This document shows positions 34,874-43,877 of a DNA stretch of 64,000 nucleotides, piece by piece. The DNA comes from VXPQ01 sp964608315. GTDB lineage: Bacteria; Bacteroidota; Rhodothermia; Rhodothermales; VXPQ01. Both the position numbers and the translations under genes were made by a program. Every line of letters begins with the position of its first letter. The first letter of the stretch is position 1. The notes under the pieces are model-generated. The model did no database searches. It was given only the letters and a program-made list of their open reading frames with translations, and was not told the origin of the DNA. The stretch is taken from positions 62,001-126,000 of the forward strand of contig CAZSNF010000008.1 in NCBI GenBank assembly GCA_964608315.1. The letters run 5' to 3'.

Positions 34874-36355
34874 ATGCATCAGTTACGGGAATATTGCGGC
34901 ATTTTCGGGATATTCAACGCCGAGGATGCAGCGCGGCATACGTACTACGGCTTGCACGCCCTCCAGCACCGAGGCCAGGAATCGACGGGCATCGTCAGTT
35001 CCGCCTACGACGAGGTGAGGCAACGGCGCGTCATGCAGGCCCACCGGGGCCGAGGGTTGGTGCTGGACGTATTCGCCAACCAGTCTCTGTTCGAAACCAA
35101 ACTGCTCGGCAACGCCGCCATCGGGCACAACCGGTATTCTACGATGGGCGCCTCGGACAACAAGGCGAACATCCAGCCGTTCGTGGTGCATTACAAGGAC
35201 GGCAACCTCGCTATTGCGCACAACGGCAACCTGTCGAACGCCCGCGAACTGCGTCAGTCCTTCAACGATCAGGGTACGCTGTTCCAGACCACCAGCGATA
35301 CGGAACTGATCCTGCACCTTATTGCGCAAAGCCGGCGAAGCAAGCAAATCAACCAGATCAGGGATGCGCTCACCCAGCTGGAAGGCGCCTTTTCGCTCGT
35401 AATTCTTACGGACGAAAGCCTCATCGCCATCCGCGACCCGAACGGATTTCGTCCGTTGTCGCTGGGGCGGCTGCGCGACGCTTCCTGGTGCGTAGCCAGC
35501 GAGACCTGCGCCTTTGACCTGATCAACGCCGAATACGTACGCGACGTGGAACCCGGGGAAATCCTGGTGATCAACCGGGAAGGAGCCGAAACGGGCTCGT
35601 TCCGGAGCTACCATCTGCCCCGGTCGCACAACATCAGCCAGTGCGTTTTCGAATACGTGTATTTCTCTCGCCCGGATTCGCGGATCTACGGGGAGATGGT
35701 GGACAAGGTGCGCCGGCAGATCGGCAAGCAACTGGCGCGCGAGGCGCCGGTCCCGTCCACAAAAAAAGGGGGAAAGCAGCCCATCGTCATCTCCGTGCCC
35801 GACTCATCCAATACCAGTGCGCTCGGGTATGTGAGCGAATGCCGAAAACAGGGCTATTCGGGCAAATTCGAGATCGGCCTCATCCGCAACCACTATGTGG
35901 GGCGCACGTTCATTGCCCCCGGACAGGACCGGCGTGAAATGAGGGTGCGCTGCAAGTTCAACACGGTGGAAGGCGTACTGAAAAATCGCATCGTCGTCAT
36001 CGTGGACGACTCCATCGTGCGCGGCACGACGGCCCGGTACATCGTCCACATGATCCGCAAGGCGGGCGCTCGGGAAGTGCATTTCCGGGTAGCGGCGCCT
36101 CCTGTGGTCAACCCCTGCTATTATGGCATGGATTTCCCCAGCCACGGCGAATTGTTTGCACACGAGTTCAGCTCCGACGAGGAGCGTGCGGAATGGCTCG
36201 GCGTCGATTCGCTGGCCTACCTGTCCGTGGAGGGTTTGATGAAGGCCGTGCGCAGCGCCAACCGGGACAAGGCGGGCTACTGCAATGCCTGTTTTACAGG
36301 AAATTATCCGGCGCCGGTGCACGCCCCCGTCGTCAAGGAAGAAAACGAGTGGTGA
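34874..36355 (+). CDS. purF: Amidophosphoribosyltransferase
   Basis: 493 residues from the ATG at 34874, which places the catalytic Cys at position 8 (MHQLREYCGIFGIF), consistent with a short propeptide that is cleaved off; an upstream in-frame start would bury it. The N-terminal glutaminase domain shows HALQHRGQESTGI and GHNRYSTMG. The PRPP-binding loop is VVIVDDSIVRGTT (about 375). Four cysteines in the expected places (SQCVFEY, NPCYYGMD, YCNACFTGNYP) suggest the Bacillus-type enzyme with a 4Fe-4S cluster. It makes phosphoribosylamine from PRPP and glutamine, the first committed step of purine synthesis. It stands alone, away from other pur genes. Confidence -1.
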   Translation: MHQLREYCGIFGIFNAEDAARHTYYGLHALQHRGQESTGIVSSAYDEVRQRRVMQAHRGRGLVLDVFANQSLFETKLLGNAAIGHNRYSTMGASDNKANIQPFVVHYKDGNLAIAHNGNLSNARELRQSFNDQGTLFQTTSDTELILHLIAQSRRSKQINQIRDALTQLEGAFSLVILTDESLIAIRDPNGFRPLSLGRLRDASWCVASETCAFDLINAEYVRDVEPGEILVINREGAETGSFRSYHLPRSHNISQCVFEYVYFSRPDSRIYGEMVDKVRRQIGKQLAREAPVPSTKKGGKQPIVISVPDSSNTSALGYVSECRKQGYSGKFEIGLIRNHYVGRTFIAPGQDRREMRVRCKFNTVEGVLKNRIVVIVDDSIVRGTTARYIVHMIRKAGAREVHFRVAAPPVVNPCYYGMDFPSHGELFAHEFSSDEERAEWLGVDSLAYLSVEGLMKAVRSANRDKAGYCNACFTGNYPAPVHAPVVKEENEW

Positions 36356-36427
36356 CGGAATACGCATTACTGGCGAATTGTACGCCTTTCGCCGGGGGCT
36401 TGCACGCGGGCCCGGCTGCGGTAAAGC

Positions 36428-36572
36428 TGTACAGTTCAGAGGCTGCAAGAGGCGCTTCATGTCCGCCATGTCCCGAATCCAAAGCATTTATCGCTGATTC
36501 AACGACGCCATCGCAATGTCCTGTACGCCGAACATGAAGCGCTGATCGAAGTAGATTTAGTCAGAGTATCCC
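36428..36572 (-). repeat. Interspersed repeat, copy C (inverted, internally deleted)
   Basis: It begins ACAGTTCAGAGGCTGCAAGA, the inner side of the right end, and then reads as the reverse complement of the left half of copy B: GGCGCTTCATGTCCGCCATG, CTGATTCAACGACGCCAT, ATGAAGCGCTGATCGAAG and a final TTAGTCAGAGTATCC. About 100 bases of the full element are missing. It fills most of the purF to DUF1553 spacer. Confidence -1.
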
Positions 36573-36604
36573 TGTAATATTTCGCATCGAATCTCTGCGC
36601 ATCG

Positions 36605-39217
36605 ATGTTTTCCTCGCTGCTTCGCCGCCGAAACCTGACGGTCGCCGCCGTACTGGCGGTAGGCTTCGTTGCTCTCTGGGCGTCCAGGGCCGGCGGAAGC
36701 GAGGTGAATTTCAACGAGCATATCCGCCCGATTCTCAACGAAAACTGCGTGACATGCCACGGCGGCGTAAAACGGCAGGCAGAGTTGAGTCTTCTCTTTC
36801 GCGACGATGCGCTCCAGCCCGCCGAATCGGGGAAACACGCGATCGTGCCGGGCCGGTCGGGAAAAAGCGAGCTCATTCGGCGAGTCACCCATACGGATCC
36901 TGACGAGCGTATGCCCGCCGAGGGCCCGGCGCTCAGCGACCAGGAAATCGACCTGCTGAAACGCTGGATCGACAAGGGAGCCGTCTGGGAACCGCATTGG
37001 GCCTACGTGGCGCCGGAAACGCCGGATATCCCGGAGGTATCCGATCCCGCATGGCCGAAAAACGACATCGACCGTTTCGTGCTGGCCCGGCTGGATCGCG
37101 AGAACCTGCGCCCGTCGCCGGAAGCGGATTGCACGGTGCTGTTGCGGCGCGTGAGCCTTGACCTGACGGGGCTGCCGCCCTCCCCTGAAGACACGGATCT
37201 CTTCTGTGCAGACCCGTCCGACATGCGGTACGGAGAAGCCGTGGACAAATTGCTCGCCTCTCCCCGGTTCGGAGAACGCTGGGCGGGATACTGGCTCGAT
37301 CTGGCCCGCTACGCCGACTCGAACGGATACGAAAAAGACACCCCCCGCACGATCTGGAAATACCGCGACTGGGTGATCGAGGCGTTCAACGGGGACATGC
37401 CGTTCGACCGGTTCTCGACGGAGCAACTGGCCGGCGATCTGTTGCCGGATCCCGACGCGAAGCAACTCATCGCCACGGCGTTCCACCGGAACACGATGAC
37501 CAATACGGAAGGCGGCACGGACGACGAGGAATTTCGCGTCGCTGCCGTCATGGACCGTCTGAACACCACGTTCGAGGTATGGCAGGGTACGACGATCGGG
37601 TGCGTGCAGTGCCACGGACACCCGTACGACCCGTTCCGGGGCGAAGAATTTTACGAACTCCTCGCCTTCTTCAACAACACGGCCGATACGGATCGGGACA
37701 ACAACGAGCCGAAACTCTACGAATTCGACGAACGACCGGAAGAGGGCCGCCGGCTGATTGCCGACCTGGAGAAGCTGGAGCAGGAGATGCACGCCGCCGT
37801 CAACCCCGACGATTTTGCGGCATGGACCCAACGCTTCGAGGAATACGCCCGGGATACAGACCGCCCTCCCTTCTTCGAAGGACGCGCCCTGTTTCCGCCG
37901 GTCATCCGGATCGCGCAGAAAGAAGCCGACCGGCGCAGCCCGAACGATGTCTTCGTCCTCCGCGGCCTGTTCATCGACATGGATCCGGCTTTCGAAGCGA
38001 TGCGCGCGGAGCGCTCCCGCCTGCAAGAAGCCGTGGCCGAACTGGAACCGCTTACCACGCCAATTATCCGGGAACTTCCGGCGGCCACGGCGCGCGCGAC
38101 GCATATATTCGACCGGGGCAACTGGCTCGTGCACGGCGAGCGGGTCGATCCCGATGTGCCCGACGCGCTGCCGCCCCTTTCGGAAGGCGCCCCGAAAAAT
38201 CGTCTGGGGCTGACCGAATGGCTTTTCGACCCCGGCAACCCGCTCACGGCGCGGGTCGCTGCGAACCGATTCTGGGAACAGCTTTTCGGCGCGGGCATCG
38301 TGGAAACGGTCGAGGATTTCGGGACGCAGGGCGAGCCGCCCACCCACCCGGAACTGCTGGACGCTCTTGCCCTGCAATTCTCGCAGGACTTCGGGTGGAG
38401 CGTAAAGCGGTTGCTCAAGGAAATAGTGACCAGCGCCGCCTATCGCCAGTCGTCGCATGTCTCGCCCGGACTGCTCGACATCGATCCGGACAACAGGTTA
38501 CTCGCGCGGGGGCCGCGTTTCCGGCTGTCCGCCGAGCAGATCAGGGATCAGTCCCTCGCCGTCAGCGGACTGCTCAGCGACAAGATGCTGGGCCCCAGCG
38601 TGTTTCCCCCGCAACCGCCGGGCCTCTGGACGAATCCGTACAGTGACCTCACGTGGGTAACGAGCGAAGGAGAAGACCGCTACCGCCGCGCCCTGTATAC
38701 CTACTGGCGCCGAACCGTCCCGTACCCGTCGCTGCTCGCTTTCGACGCCATGAGCAGGGAGCTGTGCGCTTCCCGGCGCATCCGCACCAATTCGCCGCTG
38801 CAATCGCTCGTGACGCTGAACGACCCCGTGTATGTCGAAGCGGCCGTGGCGCTCGCCCGCCGCATGCAGGAAGAAGGATACGACACGCCCGAAGACCGGC
38901 TGCGGCAGGGATATCGCCTTGCCCTGCAACGGGACCCGCCTGAAGAAGCGCTGGAACATCTGGTAACCCTGTACGAAACGGCGCTGGCCGACTACCGGAA
39001 ACGTCCGGAAGCCGCCGCCGCGCTCGTTCATATAAAAGAGAACGCCTTCGCCGGATACGAAGAGGCGGAGCAAACGGATTACGGCTCCGAACCGGCGTAC
39101 GCAATGCCCAACCCGGCCTCCCCGGCAATGACAGGGTCCCCCTCGCCGGAAGAAGGCGCCCTGGCCGTCGCGGCGAACGCCATCCTCAACCTCGACGCCT
39201 TCCTGACCAAAGAATAG
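36605..39217 (+). CDS. PSCyt1/DUF1549/DUF1553 cytochrome protein (planctomycete type)
   Basis: 870 residues with an N-terminal membrane or signal segment (LTVAAVLAVGFVALWAS). Domain order: a cytochrome c domain with CVTCHGG (residues about 54-60) and a possible Met ligand in DERMPAEG; DUF1549 (IDRFVLARLDRENLRPSPEADCTVLLRRVSLDLTGLPPSPED through IGCVQCHGHPYDPF, which has a second CxxCH); and DUF1553 (LGLTEWLFDPGNPLTARVAANRFWEQLFGAGIVETVEDFG ... RRIRTNSPLQSLVTLNDPVYVEAA). Such proteins are abundant in Planctomycetes and are always paired with DUF1501 genes; the role is unproven but is probably oxidative degradation of complex carbohydrates in the periplasm. The DUF1501 gene follows after two bases. 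Confidence -1.
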   Translation: MFSSLLRRRNLTVAAVLAVGFVALWASRAGGSEVNFNEHIRPILNENCVTCHGGVKRQAELSLLFRDDALQPAESGKHAIVPGRSGKSELIRRVTHTDPDERMPAEGPALSDQEIDLLKRWIDKGAVWEPHWAYVAPETPDIPEVSDPAWPKNDIDRFVLARLDRENLRPSPEADCTVLLRRVSLDLTGLPPSPEDTDLFCADPSDMRYGEAVDKLLASPRFGERWAGYWLDLARYADSNGYEKDTPRTIWKYRDWVIEAFNGDMPFDRFSTEQLAGDLLPDPDAKQLIATAFHRNTMTNTEGGTDDEEFRVAAVMDRLNTTFEVWQGTTIGCVQCHGHPYDPFRGEEFYELLAFFNNTADTDRDNNEPKLYEFDERPEEGRRLIADLEKLEQEMHAAVNPDDFAAWTQRFEEYARDTDRPPFFEGRALFPPVIRIAQKEADRRSPNDVFVLRGLFIDMDPAFEAMRAERSRLQEAVAELEPLTTPIIRELPAATARATHIFDRGNWLVHGERVDPDVPDALPPLSEGAPKNRLGLTEWLFDPGNPLTARVAANRFWEQLFGAGIVETVEDFGTQGEPPTHPELLDALALQFSQDFGWSVKRLLKEIVTSAAYRQSSHVSPGLLDIDPDNRLLARGPRFRLSAEQIRDQSLAVSGLLSDKMLGPSVFPPQPPGLWTNPYSDLTWVTSEGEDRYRRALYTYWRRTVPYPSLLAFDAMSRELCASRRIRTNSPLQSLVTLNDPVYVEAAVALARRMQEEGYDTPEDRLRQGYRLALQRDPPEEALEHLVTLYETALADYRKRPEAAAALVHIKENAFAGYEEAEQTDYGSEPAYAMPNPASPAMTGSPSPEEGALAVAANAILNLDAFLTKE

Positions 39218-39219
39218 CC

Positions 39220-40689
39220 ATGACCGATGCAGCGTACAGGGAGCGGCGTCTTGACGCGCTCCACCGGATCACCCGGCGCCACTTTCTGAAAACCGCCGCC
39301 GCGGGCTTCGGCGGCCTGGCCCTGCCGACCCTCGCCGGGTGCGCTGCCGCCGACTCCGCGATCCAGGGCGCTGCGGACAGCGTCCGGGGGCTCCACTTCG
39401 CCCCGCGCGCAAAGCGGGTCATTTTCCTGCATATGGCCGGGGCGCCGTCTCAGCTCGAATTGTTCGACTACAAACCCGAACTCCACCGCCTGGATGGGCA
39501 GTTGTGCCCGGAATCCCTGCTGGAAGGCAGGTTTTTTCCCTTCATCAAGGGCACCCCGAAGATGCTGGGACCACAGGCTGCGTTCGCGCAGCGCGGAGAG
39601 AGCGGCGCATGGGTCTCCGACATGCTGCCGCACTTCGCAAAGGCAGCCGACGAGGTCACGTTCCTCAAGGCGATGCACACGAACGAATTCAACCATGCGC
39701 CCGCGCAGCTCCTGTTGCACACGGGGCATGCCCGTCCGGGGCGGCCCAGCATGGGATCCTGGGCGATCTACGGACTCGGTTCGGAGAATCAGAATCTGCC
39801 GGGCTTCATCGTGCTGCTTTCCGGAGGCAAGCAGCCCGATGGCGGGCGCAGCGTATTCGGCAGCGGCTTTTTGCCCACCGTCTACGAGGGCGTACAGTGC
39901 CGCTCGCACGGCGACCCGGTGCTCTATGTGGGCAATCCGCAAGGCATGAGCCGCGCGTTGCGCCAAAAATCCATTGAAACGATCAACGCGATCAACCAGC
40001 GGGACTACGAGGAAGTCGGCGACCCCGAAACGCTGTCGCGCATGGCCCAGTACGAAATGGCCTTCCGCATGCAGATGTCCGTACCGGAAGCCATGGACAT
40101 CGAGGACGAACCCCAGTGGGTCCACGACATGTACGGCACGAAACCCGGAGCGGTCTCTTATGCGAACAATTGCCTGCTGGCGCGGCGGCTGGTGGAACGG
40201 GGCGTGCGTTTCGTGCAGTTGTTCCACTGGGGATGGGACGCGCACGGCGCCAGCGCAGCGGAAGCGCTCAACATCGGTTTCAGGGAGCGCTGCGACGAAA
40301 CGGACCGGCCCACGACCGCCCTCCTGCTGGACCTCAAGCAGCGAGGTCTTCTGGAAGATACGCTCGTGGTATGGGGCGGCGAGTTCGGCCGCACGCCTAT
40401 GCTGGAGAACCGCACCGGAGACGACAATCCCTTCGTGGGCCGCGATCACCACACGGACGTATACACCATGTGGGTAGCGGGCGGCGGCGTCAAGCGCGGG
40501 TTCACCTTCGGCGAAACGGACGAGATCGGATACTCGGCCGTGAGAGACCGCGTACACATCCACGACCTGCAGGCGACCATTCTGCACCTGATGGGCATGG
40601 ATCACGAACGGCTGATCTTCCAGCACCAGGGACGGGACTACCGCCTGACGGACGTACACGGAAAAGTGGTGCGGCAGATCCTGGCGTAA
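39220..40689 (+). CDS. DUF1501 sulfatase-like protein with Tat signal
   Basis: 489 residues. The N-terminus has a twin-arginine signal (TRRHFLKTAAAGFGGLALPTLAGCA) that ends in a lipobox-like LAGC, so export by Tat and lipid anchoring are both possible. The body is the DUF1501 family of the alkaline phosphatase/sulfatase superfamily: RVIFLHMAGAPSQLELFDYKP, LPHFAKAADEVTFLKAMHTNEFNHAPAQLLLHTG, SYANNCLLARRLVERGVRFVQLFHWGWDAHG, LVVWGGEFGRTPMLE, GRDHHTDVYTMWVAGGGVKRGF. The His/Asp residues in NEFNHAPAQ, HWGWDAHG and GRDHH are plausible metal ligands. It pairs with the upstream cytochrome gene, the standard PSD1/DUF1501 arrangement. Confidence -1.
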   Translation: MTDAAYRERRLDALHRITRRHFLKTAAAGFGGLALPTLAGCAAADSAIQGAADSVRGLHFAPRAKRVIFLHMAGAPSQLELFDYKPELHRLDGQLCPESLLEGRFFPFIKGTPKMLGPQAAFAQRGESGAWVSDMLPHFAKAADEVTFLKAMHTNEFNHAPAQLLLHTGHARPGRPSMGSWAIYGLGSENQNLPGFIVLLSGGKQPDGGRSVFGSGFLPTVYEGVQCRSHGDPVLYVGNPQGMSRALRQKSIETINAINQRDYEEVGDPETLSRMAQYEMAFRMQMSVPEAMDIEDEPQWVHDMYGTKPGAVSYANNCLLARRLVERGVRFVQLFHWGWDAHGASAAEALNIGFRERCDETDRPTTALLLDLKQRGLLEDTLVVWGGEFGRTPMLENRTGDDNPFVGRDHHTDVYTMWVAGGGVKRGFTFGETDEIGYSAVRDRVHIHDLQATILHLMGMDHERLIFQHQGRDYRLTDVHGKVVRQILA

Positions 40690-40741
40690 GAATGCCCGGA
40701 CGAAGCAAGGGGCTGCCGCACCAAAAATTTCGAGAGGGGTA

Positions 40742-40770
40742 TTGACATAGATAATCCATAATCGTATTTT
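40742..40770 (+). promoter_or_regulatory. Strong sigma70-like promoter
   Basis: TTGACA (40742-40747), a 17-base spacer and TATTTT (40765-40770). This is one of the best -35/-10 matches in the window, and it begins 53 bases after the DUF1501 stop. Rhodothermota/Bacteroidota promoters often differ from this form, so its activity in this host is inferred. Confidence -1.
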
Positions 40771-40776
40771 TCCCAT

Positions 40777-40844
40777 TCCTATCCGCTATGCTCGTAGGCG
40801 AGCCTATTTTTTCGCCCCCGTGCGGCAACGTACGGGGGTTTTTT
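40777..40844 (+). ncRNA. Candidate small RNA or attenuated leader
   Basis: Between the promoter and a terminator there is room for a transcript of about 68 bases with two hairpins: GCTCG/CGAGC (40790-40803) and CCCCCGT/ACGGGGG (40815-40838), followed by TTTTTT. No open frame fits. It may be a free small RNA or a leader that limits readthrough into the NYN-domain gene starting at 40864. Confidence -1.
40815..40844 (+). terminator. Rho-independent terminator
   Basis: A 7-bp stem CCCCCGT/ACGGGGG with a 10-base loop is followed directly by six T. It lies 20 bases before the NYN gene start, so it ends either the upstream operon or the short transcript from the promoter at 40742. Confidence -1.
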
Positions 40845-40863
40845 AGTTGAACGGGGGTGCTGC

Positions 40864-41466
40864 ATGCAACGAGCAACTATCCTGATAGATGGCGGTTATT
40901 TAAGGGCAATCGCCAAACCGACGTATCGCTATAATCCTGATTTCATCGAAACAGTCGTGCGGAATATCGTTCGGGACGATGAGCAACTCTTTCGAACATT
41001 CTACTATGACTGTGATCCATACAAAGGAACGGTTAAACTTCCGGTATCTGGCCAAGAGCGGACATATGACAATGACGGGTGGCTCAATATCCTGGCCGCC
41101 AAGGATTCCTTTGCAGTCCGACGGGGAGTTCTTAAGTTTAGAGGTTTCAAACCAAAAAAGATTCCCGTGCAAGGTAAATATCTCTCAGATAGCGATTTCA
41201 AGCCAGACTTTGAGCAAAAAGGAGTAGACATGCGCATCGGTCTTGATATTGCGACCTTCGCTGTCTCGCAAGTCGTACATCGCATTATCCTGATATCCGG
41301 CGATACGGATTGTGTACCTGCCATGAAACACGGTCGAATTGCAGGGCTGCAAATCGTCGTTGTTCAGTTCCCTGGCCCAAGACTATCAAGGGAACTGCTT
41401 TGGCATGCAGATGAATGCAGAACTGTTCAATGGCCAGCCGACGCCGAGAAATTTCGCACGAAATGA
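40864..41466 (+). CDS. NYN-domain (PIN-like) ribonuclease
   Basis: 200 residues. The NYN fold is shown by ATILIDGGYLRA with Asp 9 at the start, EQKGVDMRIGLDIATFAV in the middle, RIILISGDTDCVPAMKHGRIAG and QIVVVQFPGPRLSRELLWHADECRTV. The acidic residues Asp 9, the Asp of KGVD and the pair in SGDTD form the expected metal site for RNA cleavage. NYN proteins act in RNA processing, and some act in phage defence. It lies alone behind a promoter-terminator pair. Base composition is lower in GC than in its neighbours, suggesting acquisition. Confidence -1.
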   Translation: MQRATILIDGGYLRAIAKPTYRYNPDFIETVVRNIVRDDEQLFRTFYYDCDPYKGTVKLPVSGQERTYDNDGWLNILAAKDSFAVRRGVLKFRGFKPKKIPVQGKYLSDSDFKPDFEQKGVDMRIGLDIATFAVSQVVHRIILISGDTDCVPAMKHGRIAGLQIVVVQFPGPRLSRELLWHADECRTVQWPADAEKFRTK

Positions 41467-41554
41467 CGGACTGGCGATACTGGCGCAGCCGTAAAGTTTA
41501 GTATTCGCCGGGCCGTACGCCCGGAAAATTGTTCTTGAACAAGGCGACGCCGCT

Positions 41555-43513
41555 TTACCGGACAAGGGTCATTTTCCGCACCAGCGTGGTCCCGCCCGCT
41601 TGCATGCGATACGCGTACAGGCCGGAAGGAAGGCCCGAAGCCTCGAAGCGAATCGTATGAAGCCCCGCCGAACGCACGCCGTCCACCAGCAAGGCCACGC
41701 GGCGGCCCGTCCTGTCGAACACTTCAAGCCGTACGTATTCGGGCGCGGGCAGTTCGTATGCGATTTCCGTAGACGGATTGAACGGATTCGGATAATTCTG
41801 CTCCAGCGCGAAGGCCGCGGGTAGTTCGTCGGCGGGAGATTCTGTCGATGTTACATCCGTGTCGTCCGCGATAGCGACTTCGACAGACGCCGGCGTCCCC
41901 GCCACAAGGCCTGCGGGAAGGCTTCCGAGCGCCACGGTGAATGTTTCGTCGTCCAGGTCGTCGTCCTTCGCCGTGGCGATCACGCCTGTTCCGTTCAGTT
42001 GGTTCGCTTCGATAACGATAGCGTTGAGCGCGCCATAATCCCCCGCTTCGGCGGCGCCTGCGGTCAGGACGAGCGGAATGGTTACCACGCTGGAAACCAA
42101 TTGCGAGGAGGCGACCGTAACCGTTATTTCCTCGCCTTCGGTCACGGGGTTCGGAGAAACGGACAGCGCAATCTCGGACGTGGCGAGCGTCGGCGGTGAC
42201 GGTGGTGGCGGCGGGAGCGGCGGTGGCGGCGGCGTCGCACCCGTCTCATCGGCGGCGTCATCGTCAACCACCGTGACCGTGGCGTCGGGGACGTCGAGAC
42301 CGTTGTAATTCGCATCCAGCGAAGAAATCGCGTGACTGATCGTCGAGGAACGGCTGTCTCCCGGGTTATCGTTGTCGTCGTCGACGCCGACAACGGTAAT
42401 CGTCTGCGCCGTATTCCAGGAATTGCTCCCGCTGGCGCTGAACGTCAGCGTCTGCGTAGCGCCGGCGGTCCCGTCCGCAGTGTTCACCGTGGCCGCTTCA
42501 GGATTTTCCGAAACGACGGTAACCATGACGTCGTGCGAGGGCTGCGAGTTCAACACGATAGCATAGGCGGCCTCACCGCCGTTCTCCGCCACTGAAAGGC
42601 TGGATTCGGACACGACGATCCCGTGCCCGGCGTCGGTGGTCGTCACCTCGACCGTGTCGATCACGACGCCGTCGTAGGGGCCGTTTGCAGCGCTCGCGCT
42701 GTGGGTAATATCGAAGGACTCGTTGTCGGCGTCGGCGTCGTTCAGCGCCCGCACCGTCACCGTCTGAGCGGTAGCCCAATTGCCGGAAGAACCGTGGGTA
42801 AAAGTCAACGTGTTCTGGTTGCCTGGCGCACCGCTGTCGGCGTCCACCTCGACTGCGGTGGGATCGCCGTTGGCGACCGTGATCGTAACGTCGGCCGTCG
42901 GATCGGCGGCGAGCGCCACCGCGTAGGTCTTCTCCACCGCACCCGAAGAACCCAATTCGGTCAGGGCCAGGGCGAACTCGGAAACCGTCACCCCGCCCTC
43001 GCACGTAGCCTAGACAAGGATATTCTGCAGCGCATCGTATTCCCGTTGGTCTACGGACAGGTCGTATTTTTTCTTCACATGCACAATAGTCCGGGCAAAC
43101 CAGCAACGATTCTGTGCAGGAAGCCATTCGCCGGCGTCTTTTCCGCTTTTCTGGTGCCTGTTCAACTGAGGCGTTGCGAGCGTAAGATTGTCGATATCCC
43201 GCGCAAACGTTTTCCTGGTCTCGCGCTCCGCGGCGCACAAGCCTGAATCGTGCGCTTCGGACGTTGCGACAATGTGTTCGATATCGCTATCCTTCAAGGA
43301 CTCGAACACCGTTCCGTCATACGGGCTGTACGCGCCGCCCTGGGCCTGTACGATCAGTTCCTCCACACTCTGCGGATACGAATAATCCGACCGATCATAA
43401 GGAGAGCAACGCGACTCTGGCGCTACCGTGAGGGCGCCAAGGTCAGAAAGCGATTGCGCCTCGGCGACGCCCGCCAGCGTACAGACCGCTAAAATCAGGC
43501 ATCGGAATTTCAT
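41555..43513 (-). pseudogene. Secreted HNH (DUF1524-like) nuclease with Calx-beta domains and T9SS tail, split by one in-frame TAG
   Basis: 653 codons in one frame, interrupted only by TAG at 43010-43012. The first part (167 residues from the ATG at 43513) has a signal peptide (MKFRCLILAVCTLAGVAEAQ) and an HNH-type nuclease of the GmrSD/DUF1524 kind: DIEHIVATSEAHDSGLC, FARDIDNLTLATPQLNRHQKSGKDAGEWLP, NRCWFARTIVHVKKKY. The second part has Calx-beta-like repeats (VTVSEFALALTELGSSGAVEKTYAVAL, IVVSESSLSVAENGGEAAYAIVL), a poly-Pro linker and a T9SS domain (LEQNYPNPFNPSTEIAYELP ... SGLYAYRMQAGG). Only the first part has an export signal and only the second has the sorting tail, so they were one protein. 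It is a recent nonsense mutation, a sequencing error or readthrough. If translation stops, the nuclease is released without its anchor. Confidence -1.
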
Positions 43514-43850
43514 CAGGACTTGGGGGAAGGTGCATGCAAAACCATTGCGCGCGCCGCCCGGGATCGTTCGGAGTCCTTGCAAAACGCAGGGAGCGCCGGA
43601 CAAGAATCAGGATTCGATCTGAACGGGGAGTTTGAAAAAGTAACATTTCCGTAACATTTTTGCTAATGCTGGGGATATTTGGGGTTAAAGAGACGGATTT
43701 TTTTATCGAAAACGCCTCGGTCGCGGCCTGTGGTCGAAGGCGGGACGCGCATTTACTTCCGCTCCCTCCGTAAATTTCAGCATTCCCCGCGCATCACGTC
43801 GACCAGATAAGGTAATGAGACACAAACATTTTGGTTCTCATCCGTAAATT
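43514..43850. other. 337-base gene-free region downstream of the XRE-ImmA gene
   Basis: The part near 43630-43710 is AT-rich and lies upstream of the HNH gene, so it probably holds that promoter. Bases 43767-43803 repeat the end of the XRE-ImmA gene. I see no other gene. Confidence -1.
43767..43803 (-). repeat. 37-bp direct repeat, outer copy
   Basis: Identical to 43841-43877, which covers the last codons, stop codon and trailing bases of the XRE-ImmA gene. The copies are 37 bases apart end to start (period 74). This is a partial tandem duplication or the scar of an excised partner gene. Confidence -1.
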
Positions 43851-43877
43851 TCAGCATTCCCCGCGCATCACGTCGAC
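43841..43877 (-). repeat. 37-bp direct repeat, gene-end copy
   Basis: It contains the codons for VDVMRGEC, the stop of the XRE-ImmA gene and ten bases beyond. See the outer copy at 43767-43803. Confidence -1.

Noticed and set aside
42190..42240. GGCGG-rich repeat resembling a structured element
   Set aside because: It is the coding sequence of the poly-Pro linker (PPPPPLPPPPPSPP) in the Calx-beta gene.
43010..43012. TAG read as pyrrolysine or a programmed recoding site
   Set aside because: No pyrrolysine genes or stimulatory structure are visible, and the group is not known to use it; a nonsense mutation or error is simpler.
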